Assembly: GCA_027886175.1 (NCBI GenBank)
Contig: JAJNNQ010000026.1
Location: 13,139,501-13,203,500, forward strand
Origin: Phylloscopus collybita
Lineage: Eukaryota > Chordata > Aves > Passeriformes > Phylloscopidae
Length of the DNA: 64,000 nucleotides
Direction of reading: 5' to 3'
Part shown: piece after piece, positions 25,306-36,400 of the stretch
How the letters are laid out: each line of letters opens with the position of its first letter
How positions within the stretch are numbered: position 1 is the first letter of the stretch
The notes under the pieces: generated by a model
Databases searched by the model: none
What the model was told of the DNA's origin: nothing
Seen by the model: the letters and a program-made list of their open reading frames with translations, nothing else
Made by a program: the position numbers and the translations under genes

Positions 25306-25346
<41 letters not shown>
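25306..25346 (+). repeat. Poly(T) run, 41 nt
   Basis: An uninterrupted T run followed by CACTTCAG, 367 bp upstream of the PDSS2 exon. It resembles a polypyrimidine tract followed by CAG at 25351-25353, but no conserved coding sequence follows that AG. Confidence 0.9.
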
Positions 25347-25712
25347 CACTTCAGACAAGAAACTGAAAGCTCTTGTGTTCTTGTTACAGTAGATTACATT
25401 GAATATTCTGAAATGCTCCTGTCATCACATGACGTGAAATGCAAGAGACATGCTGCTCCTTGAAAATAATCAAGATTTAATTCAATCCTGAATACTTGTT
25501 TTTCTCTGCAATAGTAGGATTTCATTTTAAGTGTCAGGTGAAGGATAACAAAGATCATGATTCATAATTGCAATGTATTTCCCTGATAACATAAATATTA
25601 AAGACACAATGAATGGATGGCAGCCTGAGGTCTTAATCTTTTTTTCCACTTTGGTACAACCAGTAAATATGGATTGTGAAAATACGTCTTTTTTTTCTTC
25701 TTCCTGTTTTAG

Positions 25713-25844
25713 GGGGTTTGTGTACGATAGCCGAAACAATTTACAGATGCGAGGTTTGGTCGTCCTGCTTATTTCCAAAGCTGCTGGACCCAGCACAGCA
25801 GAACTCTCTTTCCAGCATGACATGGTCAGTGGAATTTATTCCAG
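25713..25844 (+). CDS. PDSS2: PDSS2 internal coding exon (probably exon 2), polyprenyl diphosphate synthase subunit 2
   Basis: This exon encodes about 44 residues beginning [20 protein letters not shown] and continuing [20 protein letters not shown] to IYS. I recognise it as the N-terminal helical part of PDSS2, by the [16 protein letters not shown] and DMVSGIYS signatures. PDSS2 is the partner of PDSS1 in the mitochondrial trans-prenyltransferase heterotetramer that makes the polyprenyl tail of ubiquinone. The acceptor is a long pyrimidine tract ending TTTTAG at 25707-25712. The donor is CCAG|GTATGT, with GT at 25845-25846. The first base completes an arginine codon whose first two bases lie in the previous exon, and the last two bases (AG) are completed to AGT (Ser) by the exon at 48344, so both borders are phase 2. 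At 132 bp the exon is symmetric, so skipping it would keep frame. The loop after GPS differs from the mammalian protein as I remember it, while the flanks are strongly alike. The open frame extends upstream through the intron to 25573, but that part is not coding. Confidence 0.95.
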
Positions 25845-28800
25845 GTATGTAGTATGATATGCTAAGGTATATTTGATGGGCAATTTCTTGGTGGTATCAA
25901 AGCATCCTAAGTGGTCTGTTCACCTGTTAAGGAAAACCAGGACTTATCTAATCACGAAGCTTTGTTCCTCAGGTTTAGTATAAACTTCACACACTGAGAA
26001 CCATTTCCTATTCTTTGTATAACTCTTATTGTATGTTAATTGTGGGTTTTGGGCACAACCAAACTCAAAGCATTTGGGTCAAGATAATTACCTGAAAGTT
26101 TGCATTGAGAGGTACTCAGAATAAAAAAAAAACCCAATGCAAGAAAATATTTTTAAAGAGAGAATTTTCATTTTGATTTCCTCTAATGTTATTTGGGTAC
26201 ACCTTATTACTAGAAATTTCAGAGTGACATGCCAGCCTTGGAGGACACCAGTTGGTCTCACTGAGCACAGAAGTTTTTGTATAGCCTGTTTGAAGGGTGT
26301 TTTCCCATGCAGCAGCAGTGTAGAATAAAGTTTTTAGCTCTCACGTCACAGCAGATTTACTGAGCCTACCATTATGGTTCCTTAGGCTCTCACTGAGATA
26401 TTTCAGCTTCATTGAGTTCCTAAATATTTTTTAAGCTTTTAAACTAAAAATTTTAATGCTAGTAATGACAGTAATAAAAATCAGTGGTTGCTCTCCTTTG
26501 TATGTTTGATAGTGAACTATTTCATTGAAGTAATGAGATCTGTTGGGAAATTGTAAAATTTAAAAATTTTAAAATCCTTTTTGAAAAATTGTGTATTGCT
26601 TGATTGAGTAAACAAGACTGTTGTATTTTTTTTGTTAATTATATTTCTGACCTCTGTAATATACTAAATGAAGATTCACAAGCTTAGTGACATGTTTACA
26701 TCCTGATTTGTTTCAAAATGCAGAGGTAGTATCATAGAATTGGAAAAACCAAATAAATAAAAATTTTAAAATCTGTGTAGTATCTTAAAATAGCAGAGAA
26801 GGAAAATATATATGAATTAGTACAGGCAGGAATAACAATAAGTAAGAAAAAGGACAAGGCTGTAAAGCAGGCTTGTTATGGAGAGCTGTGTTGTCTCTCT
26901 AGCTGTTTAATTCCATTCTTACTTTGTTTCATCTGTAATGTCCCCTTAGGGTTGTAAAATTTTTATATTTATATGCAAATGGTACTGTGTGAAAGCATAA
27001 TTCCAGTTAGTTAATTATGGCACAGGAGGTATTTTAGTTTGTTTTGTAAATGATTAAAAAAGTTTACCTTAAGTATGCCTCATAAAAGGGGAGAAAAAGC
27101 ATTATATTTTTGATAACTAAGTTCTTGAGTATGATGATTCTGACCATGGAGGTAAAGTTTGAGCTTTTAAAGCTTCCGCTGGGAAGGTGACTAGTGGAAG
27201 TATTCATTAAGGAGCAAATAAGACCTTGAATTAATAATGAGCCATTTGGTGTAAATGGACATCATTGGAATGATGCCAGTTCAACCAGCTGAAAATCTAG
27301 CCTAATAATCTAAGTTTGAGCAAGTCAATAGCCATTATAATATCTAGTTCAGAGTTACAAAGGTGCGCCAAAAACAAAGCAGGTTTGAATACGCCCACAC
27401 AGGTTCACTTAAGGTTCATTACTATCTGCAAAAGTGATGACTGTGGAGTTGTTAATTTAAATGGATTTTCAATGACACTTTTGAGTCCTGCAGCATGGTG
27501 TAAATACAAGCAAATATGCCACTGCATTGTTTCATTTTGTGTCATAAGGGTCAGTTCTTGCCCTCTACTGAAGTCACTGTGGGCTTTGGCTTTGGAGTTC
27601 TTTCTTTATTTAAGGTACTTTTCCAACTACACTTATTTAAATGTGAGTCTAATTTCTGATTCCCATTTCTCCATTGTATATAGCTAAGAGAATAGGCAGC
27701 TTGTAAAGCTGTGATCTTAAAGGAGTTTTGTGATATTTTTAACATGTATTACAAGTAGTGTTTTACAAACTGCCCTTTCCTGAAGACGAACAAAAGGATG
27801 TTGTGCATTTTTGTCTGCTGTCTTGGTTGCAATGTAATTATATATGGTTTGTGTATACTGGACATATATATCAAAGGCAAAGTATATCCCTCAGTGATAT
27901 GAAGTGAAGAAATATGCTTAATCCTTTATTGCTTATATGTCTCCAGTTTTGGATAGTATTTTTTGGAAATAGATTCTTACAGATTTTCAGCTCAGCTGTA
28001 ATCTATACAGCTCTTTTTGTTGCAATGCCATATAATTACTTCATCTTTTTATATAATGTTTTGCTGGAAATATTATTTCTGGCACTGTAATGAGCATCTT
28101 CACTGCCTGATACTTACGTGCTGTGAACATTATATTGTGGACTATTAGCTGGGATATGGCTCACTTGATTTTAGGATACTTAGTAGTGATTAATTAATTG
28201 CATTTCTGAAATCTGAGCGTGAGCTAAGTTGTTCCAGTACTTGTCAGCGACTGCACCAGCCCAGTCTTTCTTTTCCCAGTGTTTGTGTTGGAACCAGTTC
28301 TTGTGCTGTATTTAAATGTTCAGTTCTGCAGTAGATAGCCCGTTTACATCAGTCCTCTGTAACTGGTGCTATACTAAATTTACAATCTGTGACCAGGAAG
28401 ATGTAACACTATGATAACCATTTAACTTTAAAAAAACCACAAAAAAACATGGTGGACTTTTTCATCCTGGAATTTGGCATGTTCTGCATAACCTCTTCTC
28501 ATTATTTCATATTCTTAAATTCCAGTAAAGCAATACAAAAATTAAAAATAAAACATAAAGATACTGAGAGCTGAATTTGGAATAGAAAAAAAAGTTATCC
28601 TATTCTCTTGTTCTCTAGATATGTCAAGTCAAGGGACAATTGACCTAAATGTGTAAAAATAGACAGTATAGCTTCCTAGCTGGCATCTGCTTTTCACTGG
28701 TACACAATGGAACAAAACCAATGCCTGCTACCAGAGAACAATCTTTTCCAGAATAATGAAGATTACAATTTAGGTAGTTACAGGAGCAGGGCTAGTGTAG

Positions 28801-30638
28801 TTAAATGGTGCTGTCTCTGGCCAGAATTGCCTTCAGCTTTAGCACTTCATAATTTGCAAGAGTCATGATCTGCCTGCATTAATCTGGGGCCGTGGGGGTC
28901 ATTGTGTGCAAGGGTATCATAGTAACTGCTGGTTGCCTTATGAGCCATGCTGAAGATAAGGGAGGAAGTGTTATAAAAGCCTGCCTGGCATGCTTTACGC
29001 TGTACAGCCACCTCCCTATCGTGTTGGCAGCAACCTGACTTTATTCCTATTGGTGGGGAAAAGAACCTGGCTTTACTTCCAGCTCAGCATCAGTGATCCC
29101 AAAAGAGGATGAAGAGAAGTAGCAGCGTGATAAACAGCTCAATTTCAGCTGCTGGACAGATTTCCTAAGTTAAAACTTTCTGCTGGTCTCTTAGCATTAA
29201 AGGAAATATTTCCTTGGCTACAAAAGCATTGCAAATATAAGGTTCAATTGTAGTGCTCACTACAGAGTATGCGGACAATATCATGTAAGAGTTGATGTCA
29301 TTGCCTGTACTCAAGCAAAGCATGCATCCCATATTCCCTTGAAACTCCCTACTCCTGTGCTAAAGAGAAAGCAGAACTCACATTTGGGTTTAGGCAGAAT
29401 CGAATTAATGATAATTTATCGTGCTAATAGTATCAGAGAGTACCTCAGATGTGACACAGGAGGCTAGAACTTCATAAGGGCTTTGAGATCCATTTCCTAA
29501 CTGGTGATTATACTGGAGTCTGACACTGCATTGCCTTCTCTCAGAGCAAAACTCACTTGGATAGTGAAATATGCAGCTTGCTGTTATTTTACTTTGCTGC
29601 TGGAAGTGAGGTTTGTAATTGAAACTCCAGGATCATGTGGTTTCTGAACACTGACAGCTTTATGCTTCATGGTGGAGCTACATTCTCGCAGTTGAAGATA
29701 CCAAGACTGGCTTGGGTCCTCTCTCGAAGTACCCAAAGGGATATCTTTTTCTGTTCATGTCTGGCACTGCCAGACACTACTGCCTGGGGACTGAGGGATC
29801 TCCTTGGCTTTATATTGAGTAATGAATGCCTGACTTAGCCTCTGTATTGCAGCTTAAAATGCAAATGACACCAAAGAACAAACTTGGGCCATCTCTTCAG
29901 CCTTCAGTACCCTTGGCTCTAACACAGCAAGTTATTTTCTTCTCTCTGTTTTGCCTTTTTTCTCCTGAGTTTTTTGTGGGTTTTTTTTTTCCCTTATTAG
30001 TGCCAATTTTAAAAATACCCTCTAGTATTGACATCCATTGAGTCAGCTCTGCAGATTTCCTTGGATGCTTGTCAGAGGTTTAAAACAATCCTTTTTCCAG
30101 TCAAATCTGCCGGTGTATTCACACTGGTGGATCCTATGGTTGTTGACAAACAAAGACCTTTTAATCAATATGGAATATTGAAATTGGAATATAGAAAGTA
30201 CTTTTTCGGTTCTGTACTAAAAGCTGGTAAATCCAGCAAATTGCTGGGTTTGAACTATCAATATTGTGCTCTGTCCTTGCACCTTTTTCTTCAGGATGAT
30301 GCAGCTGACCTTTACAGCTCCAGGAAATCATCACTTTGCAAGATGAACATGCTTTACTACAAGAAGGTATTCACTGGATAAACTTGTCTCCAAATCAGAA
30401 TCCTTCCTGCTGCTTGGAAGCATGGTGGCAATACTGTAGTGACAGGAATCCTGAACATGGATTCATTTTCCTTAGTGTTTTAGTAGTTATTTTGGAACCA
30501 ACATTGATGCTGCTGCCAATAAAAGCCCGGTTTAAGAGTAAGTTGGCAGCAGATGCCAACTCCTTGTTATGATGGTTGGTCTTTTGCTTGTCATGTTCCA
30601 ATACTAAGTTGTCCTGAGTGCTGTTTTTTGGAGGTACG

Positions 30639-30653
30639 CACACACACACACAC
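30639..30653 (+). repeat. Short (CA)n microsatellite
   Basis: About seven CA units. A similar short (AC)7 run lies at 6776-6789. Confidence 0.85.
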
Positions 30654-31047
30654 GGGTCACAGAGTGATTTCACATGCTCCCTGTCATCATGGCCATATCA
30701 GTCATCTTGTTCTAACCTACTGTATGGAACACTTAAATCCAGATCTTAACCAGAGGTTTCATTCACCCTTAGGTTTCTTTTTCTCTGAATGTTTCTCTGA
30801 TTGTAAAGAAGTCAGAGGGGTAGGTGTCCTTCTAAGGACTGTAAGGACAGAGGACATACTGCTCTGTCCCTTTGCAGTTCTGTCTAGCTTTCTCCCAGCT
30901 TCTTGCTAGATATGAAAACAGAGCTTTGCCTTAACTTAATTTCCTTTCCCTGTTATTCCAAAGAGCTTTATGCTATCTTCAAAGAAAGTTTGACCTTATA
31001 TTAACCTCCTTTAAGGTTAACCAGATGATGCTCATAGTACATCTAGG

Positions 31048-31240
31048 TTCACAGGATAACTCAAGTTGGAAGGGATATCAAGAGGTCTGTAGACCCACCT
31101 CCTTCTGAAAGCAGAGTCAGCAATGAGGTCAGACTCATATAGCTTTCTTCATGAAGGTCAAGTCTTCCAGGAACAATGTCTTCTTCACAAGGTGATAATC
31201 AAGATGTCTTTTAAACAGATGAGTGAGTGTTCTACCCCCA
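31048..31240 (-). mobile_element. Old CR1 LINE 3' fragment, minus strand
   Basis: The + strand has TTCACAGGATAACTCAAGTT followed by 'ggaagggatatcaagaggtc', 'cccacctccttctgaaagca' and 'gagtcagcaatgaggtcaga'. These match the reversed 3' end of avian CR1 copies ('...ggttggaagggacctc...ccaacctcc...agcagggtcagc...'). Beyond about 31130 the similarity becomes weak, with only 'caagatgtcttttaaacag' and 'ttctacccccagcct' still resembling CR1. The outer border is therefore uncertain. This is an ancient copy with no coding capacity. Confidence 0.75.
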
Positions 31241-31472
31241 GCCTGTAGCCTCAGCTCTGTATCTAATGCTGTCATTGATGTGCATTCATGGCTATGGAGC
31301 TCACAAGAGGCTATGCTGATTTTGGCATAATTTAGCCTGTTAGATGTCTTTATGGTCATTTGACAGCTGAAGTATCCAAAGAACTTTCCATCCCAGGATT
31401 TTCAGAATTAGAAATGGTGACTGTGCCAAGGCCTACTTTAAGAACACAAGTGTAAAGCTCTTGTCTGTCTTG

Positions 31473-31532
31473 GGGATATGCCACTGTGTATTAGGGATAT
31501 GCACTGTGTATTAATGCAATTGCTGTGTATTA
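31473..31532 (+). repeat. Imperfect tandem repeat, about three units of 19-21 bp
   Basis: Units are 31473-31493, 31494-31513 and 31514-31532. Each ends in CTGTGTATTA. The first two share GGGATATGC-CACTGTGTATTA with a one-base length difference, and the third is diverged at its 5' half. This is a small local duplication, probably from replication slippage. Confidence 0.85.
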
Positions 31533-33289
31533 ATGGGAACACTAGGAATCTCTTCTATTTCTCAGGTGACAGCTCACCATCTGCAGCTCTATCTGTTCTT
31601 CTCCAAAACCCTTGCCATGGCAGCCGTAACAGAGGTGATGCTGTGCTTGTTAGAGCAGTCTTTAATTGCTGTATGCATGAGGAGCACTCTGGCTGCTTCT
31701 AGGGAATCCAAGCTTATGTGAATGGTGGTCCTTGGACTTCAATCTGCAAAGATAAATATGGACTAGTGTAGTCAAAAGCTCGGAGGTAATATGCTGATTG
31801 CAGTATGCTTTTGAGACTTGCAGTCTGCAAAAAAATGAACTAGTGAATATTGGTTGGTTGACTTTGTTTCTGCCCGTGGCCTGGACTGCTGTAGGACTGG
31901 GATTTTATGGGTGAGAAGGATCTGAAATGGCAATACTCTGCTTTATGTATCTAGCTTAACACAGCATATGAGGTGTGAGGACAACTTCTCTGGAAAGAGA
32001 GAAAATATGAAAGGTGTTCCACGTTGAGTGAGAAACAGAATAAATACTGCATGAGGACATGCGCCTTTGGCTCTGCATTCCTTGAGAGCTCCGGTTATTG
32101 GCAAGTACCTTCTGTCCTGTTCTTGTGAATGCAGCCGAAGGGCTGAGAGATGCTAATACTCAGGTGGCTGTCACATCTCCAGTCAGAGTAGATGGCTAGA
32201 GTAGCAAAGGGCTGCCTTCTGCTTTAGGAACAGGTCAATCCTCTCTGGCAAAACAGATCTTTTACTGTGTAAGCTGTATCTTCACTTGCTCAGCCCACCA
32301 ATGAAGTTTTGTCAGCAGATTCTTTCTACTGTAGACAAGTTTGAAGATGTTTGCAATTTTAAATAGTTGTTTAAATGCTTTCCAACTGAAATGTCTCCAC
32401 ATTAATCTATGGAATCTATGGAAAGAAATTAGATAGTCCCTCTTTAAAAGAAGGAAAGGAAAAAGCAAATCCATTACAAAGCCTGCTGGTTGGCCATGGG
32501 AAACATGAGTAAATTTTGGTGAAGGTGGTGAGGTTTATTGTATTGCTAGAGTGTAAATGACAATTAAAGGTTACTTTGACGTGTTTGCTATTTTACAAAA
32601 GCCTTCTTTTACCTTGCGTGGTGTAGGTATATCTGTGGACAAATTCTCTTTGAGACTTACTGTAAAAGGTAAAACACAAATGAAGTAAAACCAAAGAAAG
32701 ACCATACAAATTATGATTTTGGTATCTGCAAAAATACAAAGAGCACAAGTGTGTGACTCTTCACCTCATTTCAGATCTTGTCCTTTCAATTTCTGTACTC
32801 TGAACTGCATAGGGTGTTAACTTCAGAGATTGGATTTGACTGTTTCTTACCTTCATATTTTCAAGTAAAAAAAATGATTGCCAACTCTATAGTGGACTTC
32901 TATCATGTGAAGAGTACTTTCATATTTGTAAGAAGTTGGAAGGTTTTTCCACTACCACTTTTCTGGGTTGACTAGTAATGGAAACTAAATTAAATTTATC
33001 TTGACCTGGTGCAATACAGAGGGAGTGGCTATGAACCAAAGTTTGGGAGACCTCATGCTCCATTGCACCTATCCCCATCAATGACTGCTAAATAGTGGTA
33101 GAACATGTTTAAACAAAGTAAAAAGTAATAAATGAGAAAAAATGTAGAGAAAAGACCGGTAGTGTATATAGGAACTCAAAACTCAAAGAAAGCAGAGGTG
33201 TTATCTTTTGTGTGATGTAAGTATTTAGCCTAGGAGTTTTAGTATAGTGTAGCTGTTGCACTTTAAATTCACACTGGCTTATTGCACAC

Positions 33290-33440
33290 AAACCCTGGGT
33301 CTCAGCTGCAGATATTGCAGAGATTCATCTTATTAATGGAACTGCTAATTGGTGTTTGACTTCTAATTATAGTAACAATAGGCCATAACAATCAATCCTC
33401 ACCTTTACTGGGGCACATTAGGACTCTTTATCATAAAAAT
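33290..33440. promoter_or_regulatory. Candidate conserved non-coding stretch
   Basis: This is a dense set of homeodomain-type words (CTTATTAATG, CTAATTGG, CTAATTATAG) with CTCAGCTGCAG and TCTTTATCATAA. The sequence lacks low-complexity character or any transposon hallmark. Evidence is texture only. Confidence 0.25.
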
Positions 33441-36400
33441 GATTTCCTTTGGGACTTGCTGTTCTTATTTCTATCTTCCGAAAGGCTGGCTTTCAGCAAA
33501 GGTACAGTATCCCAACTAGCAAGTGCTTTGGAAGCTTAGCTAATTAACTGGTAGAGAAAATGCCTGGTCCTAAAATATTCAATATCTAAGTACATTAAGA
33601 AGTACAATGCTCTTGACAAAATTGTTTGAAAGATAATGGGAAAAGTATGTCAAAATATGAGCAGTGATGTCTTTCATAATCTTTAAGAAATATATAATTT
33701 TGTCTCCCAGTCCTTGGTAGCTTTTCCATAGCTTTTAGTGAGAGGAAATCCAAGCAGTTATTCTAAATTATTCTATTTAGTTTTTTCTCTCCAGGATAAA
33801 TCCTGTGAGATTCATCATCTCATTTACAAGATGAGTCTCAGGAGATGAAAAGCACATACAACTTGATTACATATTCCTATTGATCATCTTCCATCCACAA
33901 CAATAAAAATCAACTCCAAATACAAATCTAACAATATTACTAATTCATTACTACCAGTACTTTTCTTCATTAACTTTTATTGTTTTCAGCATACTTAGCA
34001 TGTGCAAATACAACAATTATATGTTGAATAAGAAAAGGTCTTCTCTTTACATTGTAGAATAAATAAAAAGGTACTGCATTAGAGCTGATCAAAGGCTGTT
34101 CAGAGATATGGGCTCAAATCTTGCTCAAAATAAGTCTTTATAGCACTAGATAGCTAGAGCAAGGTAAACTCGGCGTGTACAACACAAAGTGTGTTTGGTT
34201 TCCATTTTAAAAAGGAAGTAATTCTCAGTATCAGAGAAAGCATGGTAGGGATGGCTTACCTTGGAGAAATACCTCTGTTTTCTTGGAGCTTCTTCCTCCC
34301 ACTGCTTGTGAAGTGAGAACTGGACTGCCACAATGTGCAGCATAGCATACAAAACCAGAGCAGCAGTGGTGGAATTCTGCAGTGGGTCAGGAGCAACTGT
34401 GGGAGCAGCAAAGCCCTGCTTTCACCCCAGTGGGAGCTTTTCGAAGAAAGACCAGCTGACCTGCGGGTAACAAGGTCTGGCACTGCCTTCCTGGGACATG
34501 GCATGGCCACACACCAGAGCTCTTCACCAGAACTGTTTTTGCTGTAAAACCTTTCCCTTGCAACCACTTTCTTACTTGAGAACTTGAACATTTCCTTTAT
34601 GAAAAATATAATAGTATTTGTGAAGAGAAATATCCAGCCATCGTCTAAGTACAATCCAGTGCTGTGATGAAAGCACACAACAGCTTTGGGGACTACTTAT
34701 CCATCAGAACTATGACATCAATGTGACCAATTGCTTCACCTCAAGTTCTTAAATAACTGTATCTATATAATTTATTTGTCCTACAGTCCCAAAATATTTC
34801 CCTTGCTTTTCTACCTGCTGAAATACCACCTATCCTCTCTGTCCTATTTACATTTCCTTGACAAATTTTACAATGCAGTTATCCAGTTTCAATACAAATT
34901 TCTGCAATTCTTGGAAAATTGTAGCAATATGAAGTGAAGAATTACAGGGCATACTACACCAATTAATTTATTTTCTTAGTATGATTCAGTCAGTACTCTG
35001 ATATAGTGTAACTGAAGATATTACAACATTTTTCATCTGCAGGGGTGGAGTTGAGAACTGCATGAGAATATGTATCTGAAAATATGAGACTGTATAAAGA
35101 TTATCCGATGTTCTTTCTCTTCCACTTGTAATAATGACATGTTCTGGATCCTAATCACATTAAGTGAATTAATATTTCTTGTGGGTTCATTGGTATCTGG
35201 CCTTTAACCTTGAGTATATTTTCATGTGCAATTTGACAGCTCTGAGATGCTTCTAGAGCAAACAATAACAAAAAAGAAAGGCAGCAATTATATGCTGGTG
35301 GGGTAGACAGAGCACTGTGTTCCCGGACAGCAAAACATGGTTATTTTTAATATATTCCAGGATAAAGGTGGGTATATGAGTACATAGGTAGGAGTGATTG
35401 ATGATTTGAGAAGAGAAATAAGGAGTTGGAGAACTAGGGATAAATATTTCAAGAATATGAATGCAATATGGTATTCTCACTGTGTTGTATTTGAGAAGGT
35501 GCTTATGCCGTCAAAAGAGAAATCAGAAAGACGATGGGTTTTTTATAGGGTTTGCAGCAATTGAAAGCTTATGATCAGCAGTGCCAGCATGATTATGGAG
35601 CATGTTTGGTGCACGTGAGATTTCATGAGCTTGATTGCCTGGTTTCTGAAGTCCTTTTAAGTGTTTGGAGTTACAGTTTTTAATTTTTCCAAAGACTTGG
35701 CCAAATCTGTGTACAGTTTTGCGGAAAGAGAAGATGCAGCCAAATAAATTATTCATCTATTATTGCCAGAAAGGGAAGAAACATAAACAAGTTCTATTTT
35801 ATACTGTATAGTATTTCTGATTTCTTTCTCATAATTGCTATATTTCACCTAGACACTGTTGCGTGGAAAGCTTGCTTCAGTCTCTTACAGCTGAAATTTC
35901 ATTCTGGCTTTTGATATCCATGCAACAAAACCAGTGCAAAAAGTTCAGCTACATTCATAGCTGTTCCAGTAGGCAAATTAAATTTTAGCAAAGCTCCAGT
36001 ATTACCTGCAGTCAGGAAAGGATCCTGTTTTGTGGATTCTGGTAGGAATTCTGTAGAAATAAAGTTTGTTCTTGAAGGTGTCTTGTTAGCATAAAGCTGT
36101 CTCTCCCATCATCACTTGCTTGGGGTTAATGTTGCTTGAATTGGTTGATGTCATTCTATCCCTTCTTAAAATGTGTAGATTGAATCATTCTCAGATGAAG
36201 GAATGAAAGCATGAAATTTTCAGATACCTTATATTTTAATAAGGTAAAAATAGATGGAAATTGTTGCAATGCTATAATGGTAAGCAGTTTTTTTAATCAA
36301 AGGACACATTTTTCTCACTATCACACCGTATGCCATTTGCATAAAGTATATACGAATAATAATGACAAAACTTTGCAGACCTCAACAGCACCAAATGCTT

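Larger units (their letters stand above)
1..25712 (+). other. PDSS2: PDSS2 upstream intron (3' part, probably intron 1)
   Basis: No coding exon was found in these 25.7 kb. I looked specifically for the N-terminal PDSS2 exon and saw no match in any frame, so the promoter and first exon lie upstream of the window. All open frames here are short, without family resemblance, and mostly run through AT-rich or T-rich sequence. The stretch holds one large CR1 fragment (about 4863-5930), a series of T-rich or G/T-rich tracts, a perfect hairpin (19151-19197), two candidate regulatory stretches (an RFX-like site at 15644 and a CpG-retaining block at 21630-22050), and otherwise unremarkable intron sequence. 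The intron ends with a strong polypyrimidine tract and AG at 25711-25712. Confidence 0.85.

Noticed and set aside
26726..26755. Short 'atcatagaattggaaaaacc' resembling a CR1 tail
   Set aside because: Too short, and without the adjoining CR1 3' UTR. It could be chance.
30028..30381. Plus-strand open frame of 117 residues
   Set aside because: No family resemblance, and it is inside an intron whose flanking exons already join in frame.
34256..34678. Minus-strand open frame of 140 residues
   Set aside because: No recognisable domain, low-complexity leucine/serine content, no splice or promoter context. It is consistent with chance in intron sequence.
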